Source: Bacteroides sp. (lineage in GTDB: Bacteria; Bacteroidota; Bacteroidia; Bacteroidales; Bacteroidaceae). From it: a DNA stretch of 52,465 nt. Shown here one piece after another: positions 30,701 through 35,367 of the stretch. Each line of letters opens with the position of its first letter. Within the stretch, counting starts at the first letter, position 1. The notes under the pieces were generated by a model. It ran no database searches. It was not told the origin of the DNA and saw only the letters and a program-made list of their open reading frames with translations. A program made the translations under genes and the position numbers. The stretch lies in contig JAJQFD010000016.1 in NCBI GenBank assembly GCA_021201335.1, positions 183,677-236,141 of the forward strand. The letters are read 5' to 3'.

Positions 30701-33616
30701 GTAGAAGAATTGGATGTAGAGAAAGATTTATCGAGACATCCTATCTTCCAGGTAATGTTCAGTGTACAATCCTTCGGACAGGGACAACTAGGACAGGCAG
30801 AAGAACTGATGGCTCCTTATCAGGGAAGCGGACAGGAAAAACAACAGGTAGCTAAGTTTGACCTCACTACCATGATTGATGATGCGCAAGCATGTATTCA
30901 GGGTAGCTTTAATTACGCGACTAGTCTGTTTAGCCCCGATACTATCGAACGGTATATTGAAACCTACAAGGAAATCCTGCGACAATTTGCTGAACTCTCA
31001 CTGGAAAGTATAACCACCAGAGAAATCAGCTTCCTGAATAAACAGGAGTTTGAACAAATCATTCATCAGTGGAATGAAACAGATAAACCTTTCAAGAAGG
31101 AAAAGACCATCCATCAGATGTTTGAAGAACAGGTGGAAAGAACTCCTGAGAATATAGCTGTTATATACGAAGGCAAGAAACTAACTTACAGACAGCTCAA
31201 TGAAAAAGCAAATCAACTGGCTACCTATTTAAAAGACACCTACCAGATCCGACCGGATGAACTAATAGGATTATGTCTGGACAGGTCAGAATATATGCTC
31301 GTTGCAATTCTGGGAGTACTAAAAGCGGGTGCCGCGTATGTACCGGTAGACCCCAATATGCCGAAAGAAAGGATTGAATACATCCTGCATGACATTCATA
31401 CTAAAGTACTGCTGACGAATCAGGCTTACAAAGAAAGAATGGAAGCAATCACTCAGGGTATGGAAATTTCCGTGGTATACCCGGATAATGAAGTATTCCT
31501 GAATGAAGTACTTGCCTCTTATTCCGTAGTGAACAATCCTTCCGATGTTGTCTCTACCAATCTGGCGTATGTTATTTATACCAGTGGAACAACAGGAAAG
31601 CCTAAAGGAGCAATGATTGAGCATACCAGCGTTATTAACCGTATAACCTGGATGCATGAACAATATCCCATTACTCCCGCTGATAAAATTCTGCAAAAGA
31701 CAACCTATACATTTGATGTATCTGTCTGGGAATTATTCTGGGCTAACTGGTATGGGGCAACTATCGTATTTGCGCATCCGCAGGATTACAAAGACAACCT
31801 GTACTTAATCGATTTGATTAAGAAAGAAGGTATAACCACGCTGCACTTTGTACCTTCCATGCTGGCAGCTTTCGAAGAGAGCCTGAGCAACAATCTGCAT
31901 CTGAAAGAAGATGTTACCAGCCTGCGATACCTTTTCTGTAGCGGCGAAGCGCTGAATCTGAAGGAAGTACAAAAATTCAAAGAACTGGTTCCTTCGTGCG
32001 AGATTCATAACCTATACGGTCCTACCGAAGCCACTGTAGACGTTTTGTATTATGATTGTAACGATAATAATCTTTCTAAAGTGCTTATCGGGCGACCGAT
32101 ATATAATACAACGGCTTATATTCTCGACCAGAATCTGCGACCGCTTCCTGTAGGCGCATCGGGAGAATTATACATTGGAGGAGTAAATGTGGGAAGAGGT
32201 TATCTCAATAATCCTTCTTTAACGGCCGAGAGATTCCTACCTAATCCTTTCCAGCGTGAGGAAGAAAAGAATACCGGTAGCAACAGCCGTATTTACAAAA
32301 CTGGGGATGTGGTAAGGTATCAATCTGACGGAAACATTGAATATATCGGCCGAAACGACTTCCAGGTAAAGATACGCGGCTTCCGCATTGAACTGGAAGA
32401 AATAGAAGCCTGCATGCTCTCCCATACAGAAATAAGGCAAGCTATTGTTTTACCCAGAAAACAAGCAGCAGGTTCGCTGTATCTGGCCGGATATTATCTT
32501 TCCGACAAAGAACTGGACAATGAATCCATCCGTATGCATCTGGAGAAAACACTCCCGGAATATATGGTTCCTTCCGTGTTTGTGCATCTGACAGAGATTC
32601 CACTCACTCCGAATGGCAAATTAGACAGGAAAGCACTTCCCGAACCTGAATTCACTGGCAAACACCAATACATTGCTCCGGCAAATGATACGGAAAGACA
32701 GCTTTGCGAAATCTATGGGGAAGTGTTGGGAATCGATCCTTCAACCATCAGTGCCAGCGATGACTTTTATGGTCTGGGAGGAAACAGTATTCTTACCATC
32801 CGGCTGGTGCATAAAATCAATACGCAACTGCAAACTAAAATCCGGTTAACCGACATTCTTGGCCCTAAATCTATACAGAGTGTAAGTACAACTATCCTTA
32901 AAAGCAGTTCGCACTTTAAACCCGTTGTTGAATTAAACAATGCTGCTGGTAAAAGCACCATGTTTATGGTTCATCCGGGAATTGCGGGCTGCGAAGTTTA
33001 TGCTACGCTCTCACAGAAATTAGAGCCTTACTACCATTGTAAAGGTATCGATTCTTATAATCTTTATCATAGTGACAAGATTAAGGAGCTGGATTTATTA
33101 GCCGCTTATTATCTGGCTGCCATTGATAAAATGGAAGATAAATCGTCACCTTATATCTTTTTAGGTTGGTCGTTGGGTGGACAAATTGCTCTCGAAATGG
33201 CTGCCCAACTGGAAGCCCGTGGAGAAAAAAATATCACCGTCTACCTACTGGATACCTGGATGGCTCATATCCGCACCGCTGGAGAAGAAGATATTAAGTA
33301 TTTTATGGAGAAATTCAATATACCCGAATCAAACAGACAAATGATATTGGACGTAATGGTAATAGATGATATACTTACCCAGCAACCTTTGTCAGGAAAA
33401 CTTCGCTACACAAACGTTGTATTGTTCAAAGCGATGGAAAATATTGATTCTATCTATCACAAACAATATCCATACAACAATATTGATAAGTACTTAACTT
33501 CTTTATCTCAAATAAAACGAATAGATATGCCTGCCGGGCATCACTCACTAATGGAACAAAACGATGATTTGGTGAAGCATCTGACTCAAGAAAAAACAAA
33601 GAGTTTATTTGTATAA
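18701..33616 (+). CDS. Four-module non-ribosomal peptide synthetase (C-A-T-C-A-T-E-C-A-T-C-A-T-TE)
   Basis: A single 4971-residue cytoplasmic assembly line. Domains by residue: C1 20-460 (SHLVIDG 145-151), A1 473-985, T1 with LGGNS Ser1023, C2 1078-1520 (HHIAFDG), A2 1544-2060, T2 LGGDS Ser2094, epimerase 2150-2590 (HHLAIDAVSW from 2285; GHGRENIF), C3 2615-3055 (HHAILDG), A3 3076-3595, T3 Ser3616, C4 3670-4115 (HHIAFDG), A4 4137-4665, T4 Ser4696, thioesterase with GWSLGG Ser4824, Asp4851, His4947. All catalytic motifs are intact except the first His in C1. Pocket residues read by eye give DGYLLGVTYK and DGYFLGVTFK (Ile/Val-like), DAWTVAAVCK (Phe), DVWHFSLVDK (Ser). Predicted product: X-D-X-Phe-Ser, hydrolysed or cyclised by the TE, perhaps N-acylated. 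The T domains need a PPTase not encoded here. Base composition resembles the neighbours. The gene stands alone between an esterase and the trp operon. Confidence 0.97.
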   Translation: MNSKSKKPICLNYSTELKNRKVKLTPFEELFYYEWLQNPSRSDYNIIMDTIVTGKMSEERVRESFYKLITDHFVFCSNPINEEDGFYWKLRDPLIPEMDFYHHNLADLEIYKIVSTPFNIEKDQLIKLNVIKIEEGRYRIIFVISHLVIDGIKTHETYEKWIGNFNYKEYYVPTFQEQADLHDQLNDVFSNILKKNKDKIHDFWKQHLEDVAGIDLAFLKSNSIKTPAIRRQISEFIFRYDETVVEKLKSLRHTYKITPYIFGQLVLAVLLNKITGQKNIGISYPIAVLEGKDLIYGAHVNTLIIDYRFNENTNIASLIEYALNFFKEVKTTKAKYLPIQEIAQYATNLGILELGFAQTFLRDYVIDLEGLTFERVNHEFQVDLVNKLLFEQEQHENRLNYRVKYDKDVLDEHLVMNFVSMYRNLFDNMLEDLLNKRGEKDINSYQLIDNKEYNQIIHSWNQTRKPYSKEKSLHELFEEQVNKYPDNTALIYGNKTLTYRDLNEQANRLAHYLQSTYQIIPDDLIGLCLDRSEYMLISILAILKSGAGYIPIEPSMPDERITYILEDAKVKVLLTDLNNEKRLNSLYSNVITINNELFIESLELLYSATNPETTVSSNNIAYVIYTSGTTGKPKGVIVEHRNVNRLIINANYVAIDTTDRILSLSGYQFDGSIYDFFAPLLNGASLVISTKEVFLDLNELNNLIIDNKVTNFLITTALFNSIVDANLSGISSLKYLLFGGEKVSINHVVKFKENFSNVNLVHVYGPTEATTYATGYLVRSNVNSCYTVPIGYPISNTSCYVLDENLDPLPVGAIGELYIGGAGVARGYLNREDLTQERFLKNPFQTKEEEQEEYNARIYKTGDLVRYLPDGAIEYVGRNDFQIKIRGFRIELGEIENYLVNIPDITQAIVIAKEHPSGTKYLVAYYVSEQEIDETVIREYLKKNLPEYMIPAVIKHMTELPVNINGKIDRKALPEVEFTNKATYKAPENKLEEQLCQIYGELLELKPDTISVEDDFYKLGGNSIMAIKLVSKINKELSQNIHVTSVFTYKTIRQLAKHIQQDYGQAINITSRQVRNPEEQLLSFAQERLWFIESFESGSNAYNIPIHFELKENTDIPHLEKAIRKVIHRHEVLRSYIQTGTDGKGYQQIIDDESNPISILHKEVESTTQLETYMAEVANKIFDLEKEYPICIEFYYKNKAKRYMNIVVHHIAFDGWSGEIFLKEVCHYYNYYTKKQNDLTELPEQSIQYKDFALWQRSYLQGEILGQQLQFWKEQLAGYETLHLPVDKIRPTQLDYQGSDIYFTLEEDVSQKLREKAKELNVSMYSMLLGGYYLLLSAYSNQKDIILGTPIAGRHYPEIAETIGFFVNTLAIRQQIEDMETIASFIRKIGKSMDIAQENQDLPFEKLVEELGVEKDLSRHPVFQVMFSVQSFGQGQIRQAEELMIPYFGSGQEKQQVAKFDITTMIDDSQTCITGSFNYATSIFHPDTIKQYIETYKEILKQFAELSLDTITTSQINLLSIQDFDKIVYQWNDTNRPFEEDKTIYQLFEEQAEKTPENIAVIYEDRKLTYRQLNEKSNQLAAYLKEKYSIQPEDMIGVCLNRSEYMIITILGVLKAGAAYVPVDPTMPKERIEYIFEDARVKAILTDLQNLDYLKTLAIPSEAINDIALQQLLQNSYSGVNLKGNSESANLAYVIYTSGTTGKPKGVMVEHKSVNRLIVNTNYVSIDETDNILSLSGYQFDGSIYDFFAPLLNGASLTISVKEIFLDFKELNKIILENKINNFFITTSLFNSIVEANLPAIKSLKYILYGGEKASITHTNKFKENYPEVKLLNVYGPTETTTFATTYLVDSIVDNYLNLPIGRPIANTTTYILDKNLHPLPIGAVGELYIGGAGVARGYLNREELTQERFIKNPFQTEEEKEKGYNSILYKTGDLVRYLENGQIEYIGRNDFQVKIRGFRIELGEIETCLTGYGVIKQAVVLAKEHHSGNKYLVGYYVSDTELDEVVLRSYLEKNLPEFMIPTVLIHLTELPVTINGKVDQKALPEPEFISHSTYQAPKNETEKQLCKIYADVLGLNNSTISTEDDFFKLGGDSISSIQLVNRIRQRLDVHVEVKDIFTHSTIKSLYNNIISKAQKNNQNIRSEQGILSGEFNLLPIQKWFFNNIQKGLLPAYNHWNQSFILKVPVLNKELLYASIKKVIEHHDSFRLIYQESPDTKDSYKQIYNAEMPDFTIEYLNIENLTAEEIEDKLTQWQANFDITMGKIFHIGCLEEQEKEYMGIHFAMHHLAIDAVSWRIIKDDLETIYQYLSNHREEDPDSIPVSTILGEKGSSYRQWVESITNYKKSEPDELEKEKLYWESVISDITQSNSLFFKLETGQHSQTELIFNKSTTRLLLQEVNHVCNTEINDILLTALSQTLTEFTGSPYHHILLEGHGRENIFSDININNTVGWFTSMYPVKIGYKQENSIAALSFIKDTLRQIPNKGIGYGALFGYADRELPTVCFNYLGQFDTIEVENGMQWSFTHENSGISIATENKDSYALNINGGIIDNQLLFYVSGYLSTENLNIITSTFEKNLISLVQCLAAENRSYLTVADTEFIISPDYLKQIQQKNEIENIYLANSLQEGFIYHATSQGEVDDAYRVHLLWDYFNPLEVEVLKSAWQLAQQKFETLRLRFAWDEDLVQIVDKKGQFNWFYQDISSLSHNEKQIFINNFVEENRALPFDLQEGSLFRIHLIKQSENHYSALFSNHHAILDGWSLMILLNYVHETYIKLIKNQPVDAQCDNIYSISQKYLQSHRHENVAYWKQQVNMLDSQEDLSSLLKPELKAKIVLSEYKHIKQPKEKAICIDNENYQKIKSICNENGFTINALLYYCWHRQLNIYSASETTVVGTVVSGRNLSVDGIEQSVGLYINTLPVIVDHQPQSVIEKIRQVQNQINEANGKSDISLAILQKEGKRLFNTLFVFENYPVSRSKESDEIFKIKLAKSIEKLDYPLGITVYEREGEIHFSIKYASELFDDSIIDQLLDGITISIKEIITKGDESTNNLTHLSPNQYTNIVQNWNNTRQPFPANKTINQLFEEQVKRTPDNIAVVYEDIALTYQELNTKANQLGAYLKQQYQIQPDDLIVLCLDRSYKMLISMLAVMKSGAAYVPVSPEYPDERIGFVLEDTRAKVIITNADYQERIENLNPEVSILLIEKEDIWESYSPANFETSLRPDNLAYVIYTSGTTGRPKGVLIEHRNLVHLTHYQGNEFELRNGLQRNCLWYANYVFDAHIWELYVNLIFGHSTFIVPESYRTDLNLLEQYIAENNIYLATIPPVLLNTTTILKLNTLVVAGEVTNPEVMNAYNQHGVKIINAYGPTETTVCGTLHVFKHGDSNTNIGRPISNTSCYVLDKTLNPLPVGAIGELYIGGAGVARGYLNREELTQERFLKNPFQTQEEEQEGYNDRIYKTGDLVRYLPDGSIEYVGRNDFQVKIRGFRIELGEIENCLTAIPDITQATVIAKEHPSGTKFLVGYYVSEQEKDEVSIREHMEKNLPEYMVPAVIMHLTEMPVTINGKLDRKALPEVEFTNKATYKAPENKLEEELCQIYAGLLELKPDTISVEDDFYKLGGNSILAIKLVSRINKELSQNIHVTAVFTHKTIRQLARHIQLDQRQTVKITHKQVENPEEQLLSFAQERLWFIESFEGGSNAYNIPIHFELQKDTEIHHLIQAIRKVVHRHEVLRSYIWTGTEGTGYQLVVDDENQPLIITRKEVKDEEQLEAYMMEATNRIFDLENEYPIHIELYYSKNGKRYLTIVVHHIAFDGWSAEVFMREVCHYYNYYTHTQKGLSELPEVSIQYKDFALWQRNYLQGEILEQQLQFWKKQLEGYETLHLPTDKTRPSQTDYSGSEICFTLEEGISQKLRDKAKELNVSMYSLLLGGYYLLLSAYSNQKDIVIGSPIAGRHYPEITETIGFFVNTLAIRQQIDDKEAISEFIRRIGKTMDRAQENQDLPFEKLVEELDVEKDLSRHPIFQVMFSVQSFGQGQLGQAEELMAPYQGSGQEKQQVAKFDLTTMIDDAQACIQGSFNYATSLFSPDTIERYIETYKEILRQFAELSLESITTREISFLNKQEFEQIIHQWNETDKPFKKEKTIHQMFEEQVERTPENIAVIYEGKKLTYRQLNEKANQLATYLKDTYQIRPDELIGLCLDRSEYMLVAILGVLKAGAAYVPVDPNMPKERIEYILHDIHTKVLLTNQAYKERMEAITQGMEISVVYPDNEVFLNEVLASYSVVNNPSDVVSTNLAYVIYTSGTTGKPKGAMIEHTSVINRITWMHEQYPITPADKILQKTTYTFDVSVWELFWANWYGATIVFAHPQDYKDNLYLIDLIKKEGITTLHFVPSMLAAFEESLSNNLHLKEDVTSLRYLFCSGEALNLKEVQKFKELVPSCEIHNLYGPTEATVDVLYYDCNDNNLSKVLIGRPIYNTTAYILDQNLRPLPVGASGELYIGGVNVGRGYLNNPSLTAERFLPNPFQREEEKNTGSNSRIYKTGDVVRYQSDGNIEYIGRNDFQVKIRGFRIELEEIEACMLSHTEIRQAIVLPRKQAAGSLYLAGYYLSDKELDNESIRMHLEKTLPEYMVPSVFVHLTEIPLTPNGKLDRKALPEPEFTGKHQYIAPANDTERQLCEIYGEVLGIDPSTISASDDFYGLGGNSILTIRLVHKINTQLQTKIRLTDILGPKSIQSVSTTILKSSSHFKPVVELNNAAGKSTMFMVHPGIAGCEVYATLSQKLEPYYHCKGIDSYNLYHSDKIKELDLLAAYYLAAIDKMEDKSSPYIFLGWSLGGQIALEMAAQLEARGEKNITVYLLDTWMAHIRTAGEEDIKYFMEKFNIPESNRQMILDVMVIDDILTQQPLSGKLRYTNVVLFKAMENIDSIYHKQYPYNNIDKYLTSLSQIKRIDMPAGHHSLMEQNDDLVKHLTQEKTKSLFV

Positions 33617-33745
33617 AGACAGCCCTGGTTAGGGTATAAGAGAGGGATCTGTAAGATTAACCATACAATGTATCGTAATCGGGCAGGTCCTTCTTCTTGT
33701 TATTCATAACCCCATCTCCTCATTTTATATACGGATAATAGATCC
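33617..33745. other. Intergenic region after the NRPS
   Basis: Non-coding. A short CCCT/AGGG stem occurs near the start, but without a T-tract, so no real NRPS terminator is seen before the trp promoter. Confidence 0.3.
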
Positions 33746-33832
33746 ATAACATGGGGGTGTTGTATAGCATTACACCGGGGTGTTATATACTATAACATGG
33801 GGGTGTTATTGTGCATAACATGGGGGTGTTAT
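33746..33832. repeat. Four palindromic units with an exact 23-bp period
   Basis: Units start at 33746, 33769, 33792 and 33815, each 18 bp long. Units 3 and 4 are identical, ATAACATGGGGGTGTTAT; units 1 and 2 differ at one or a few bases. Each has ATAACA/TGTTAT arms around a G-rich centre and is separated by a 5-bp spacer. The four G-runs lie on one strand. Could be a multi-site operator, an iteron-like array, or a dispersed repeat cluster. It ends about 100 bp before the trp promoter. Confidence 0.85.
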
Positions 33833-33932
33833 CGCTTTTGAGTAAGGATTCCATTTTAATAACGTCTATTGACCTCCATAACATTACTTTGAAAGTTTTT
33901 TAGCCTGATAAGCAAAAAAAATCCACTCATAT

Positions 33933-33963
33933 TTTGGATTTTCAAACAAGATGTTTACTTTTG
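33933..33963 (+). promoter_or_regulatory. trp operon promoter
   Basis: TTTG (33933-33936), 19-bp spacer and TACTTTTG (33956-33963) match both Bacteroidota promoter elements exactly. Transcription should begin near 33970, about 16 nt before the leader peptide ATG. Confidence 0.85.
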
Positions 33964-33985
33964 CACCAGAATCAAACAAAAAGAA

Positions 33986-34051
33986 ATGAGAACTATATTA
34001 GTAAATACATGTTGGTGGCGCTTCTTACAACTCCATAAAGTCGTAAGGTAG
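33986..34051 (+). CDS. trpL: trp operon leader peptide
   Basis: A 21-residue open frame starting 16-17 nt after the likely transcription start, with AAAAAGAA in front of the ATG. It contains adjacent Trp codons (TGG TGG at 34013-34018) in the segment NTCWWRF and stops with TAG at 34049-34051. Two consecutive Trp codons in a short peptide directly before a terminator and the trp genes are the hallmark of ribosome-mediated attenuation. It is too short for normal gene callers. Confidence 0.85.
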   Translation: MRTILVNTCWWRFLQLHKVVR

Positions 34052-34126
34052 CGGTCTCGTGTATATATATTAATCTAGAAGAAGATATTCATAAAGAGCC
34101 CTGTCGCACCTGCGATGGGGCTTTTT
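34019..34126 (+). promoter_or_regulatory. trp attenuator (four-segment leader RNA)
   Basis: Segment 1 (34019-34028, CGCTTCTTAC) can pair with segment 2 (34043-34053). Segment 2, as GGTAGCGGT (34047-34055, containing the leader stop codon), can instead pair with GTCGCACC (34103-34110) of segment 3. Segment 3 (34097-34108) pairs with segment 4 (34111-34122) in a 12-bp terminator stem followed by Ts to 34126. A ribosome stalled at the Trp codons would cover segment 1, allow 2:3 and prevent termination. A ribosome at the stop codon would cover segment 2 and allow termination. Pairings were made by eye. Confidence 0.75.
34097..34126 (+). terminator. Intrinsic terminator of the trp leader
   Basis: AGCCCTGTCGCA (34097-34108) pairs with TGCGATGGGGCT (34111-34122), including two G-T pairs, then TTTTT. 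It sits between the leader peptide and trpB. The upstream in-frame ATG at 34115 lies inside this stem, which argues against it as the trpB start. Confidence 0.88.
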
Positions 34127-34165
34127 CATTTTAGCAGTAAACGAACAAATAAAAAGTATAATCGT

Positions 34166-35356
34166 ATGAAAAATTATTTAGTAGATGAAAACGGGTATTA
34201 TGGAGAATTCGGTGGAGCATATATCCCCGAAATACTCCACAAATGTGTAAGCGATTTGCAGGAAACATACCTGCATGTCCTTGAAAGTCCGGAATTTAAG
34301 CAAGAGTTTAACCAGCTACTTCGTGATTATGTAGGCCGACCTTCCCCACTCTACCTGACCAAAAGATTATCGGAGAAACATGGATGTAAAATCTATCTGA
34401 AACGGGAAGACCTCAACCATACCGGTTCGCATAAAATAAACAATACGATTGGCCAAATTCTCTTGGCCCGTCACATGGGCAAAAAGAGAATCATTGCCGA
34501 AACCGGAGCCGGCCAGCATGGAGTTGCGAGTGCTACCGTATGTGCCCTGATGAATATGGAATGTATTGTTTACATGGGCAAAACAGATGTAGAACGCCAG
34601 CAGACTAACGTAGAGAAGATGAAAATGCTAGGAGCAACCGTTATTCCGGTTACCTCCGGCAATATGACCCTTAAAGATGCCACCAGCGAAGCTATTCGCG
34701 ACTGGTGCTGCCACCCCTCTGATACTTATTATATCATTGGTTCAACAGTAGGCCCTCACCCCTATCCTGACATGGTTTCGCGTCTGCAATCTGTTATAAG
34801 CGAAGAAATCAAAAAACAATTGCTGGAGCAGGAAGGTAAAGAAAACCCGGACTATCTGGTAGCCTGTGTAGGCGGGGGAAGCAATGCTGCCGGAACCATT
34901 TATCACTACATAAACGACGAAGAAGTAAAAATAGTATTGGCGGAAGCTGGCGGAAAAGGAGTGGAAACCGGAGAAACAGCCGCTACAATCCGGCTAGGTA
35001 AAACAGGTATCATCCACGGATCACGCACGTATGTTATCCAGAATGAAGACGGACAAATAGAAGAACCTTATTCCATATCCGCAGGTTTAGACTATCCGGG
35101 AATAGGCCCCATTCATGCCAACCTATCCAAAGAAGGCAGAGCAACTGTTATACCTGTAAATGATGATGAGGCGATCCGTGCTGCTTTTGAACTCACCCAG
35201 TTGGAAGGAATTATTCCGGCACTCGAATCAGCCCATGCCATTGCGGCCTTGGATAAAATAACCTTCAAACCCGAAGACGTTGTTGTACTTACCTTATCAG
35301 GCAGAGGTGATAAAGATATCGATACTTATTTAAATCAAAATATAGTCAACGCTTAA
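34166..35356 (+). CDS. trpB: Tryptophan synthase beta chain
   Basis: 396 residues from the ATG at 34166 (MKNYLVDENGYYGEFGGAY), the usual N-terminus. The longer frame from 34115 would start inside the attenuator stem and is rejected. PLP is held by Lys90 in NHTGSHKINN and by the glycine-rich phosphate loop CVGGGSNA. TrpB condenses indole with serine to tryptophan, in complex with TrpA encoded at the other end of the operon. It is the first gene after the attenuator, an order (B-E-G-D-C-F-A) typical for Bacteroidota. Confidence 0.97.
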   Translation: MKNYLVDENGYYGEFGGAYIPEILHKCVSDLQETYLHVLESPEFKQEFNQLLRDYVGRPSPLYLTKRLSEKHGCKIYLKREDLNHTGSHKINNTIGQILLARHMGKKRIIAETGAGQHGVASATVCALMNMECIVYMGKTDVERQQTNVEKMKMLGATVIPVTSGNMTLKDATSEAIRDWCCHPSDTYYIIGSTVGPHPYPDMVSRLQSVISEEIKKQLLEQEGKENPDYLVACVGGGSNAAGTIYHYINDEEVKIVLAEAGGKGVETGETAATIRLGKTGIIHGSRTYVIQNEDGQIEEPYSISAGLDYPGIGPIHANLSKEGRATVIPVNDDEAIRAAFELTQLEGIIPALESAHAIAALDKITFKPEDVVVLTLSGRGDKDIDTYLNQNIVNA

Positions 35357-35367
35357 TAACACATCCC

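Noticed and set aside
18007..33616. Recent horizontal transfer island carrying the NRPS
   Set aside because: No integrase, tRNA end, direct-repeat boundary or clear shift in codon use is visible. The AT-rich leader alone is not enough.
33620..33640. Short CCCT/AGGG hairpin as NRPS terminator
   Set aside because: Only four base pairs and no T-tract.
33746..33832. CRISPR array
   Set aside because: The units are palindromes with 5-bp spacers and no cas genes are present; a CRISPR would have spacers of about 30 bp.
34115..34165. N-terminal extension of TrpB from an upstream ATG
   Set aside because: The codons lie in the attenuator terminator stem and the extension is absent from the TrpB family; the ATG at 34166 gives the normal N-terminus.
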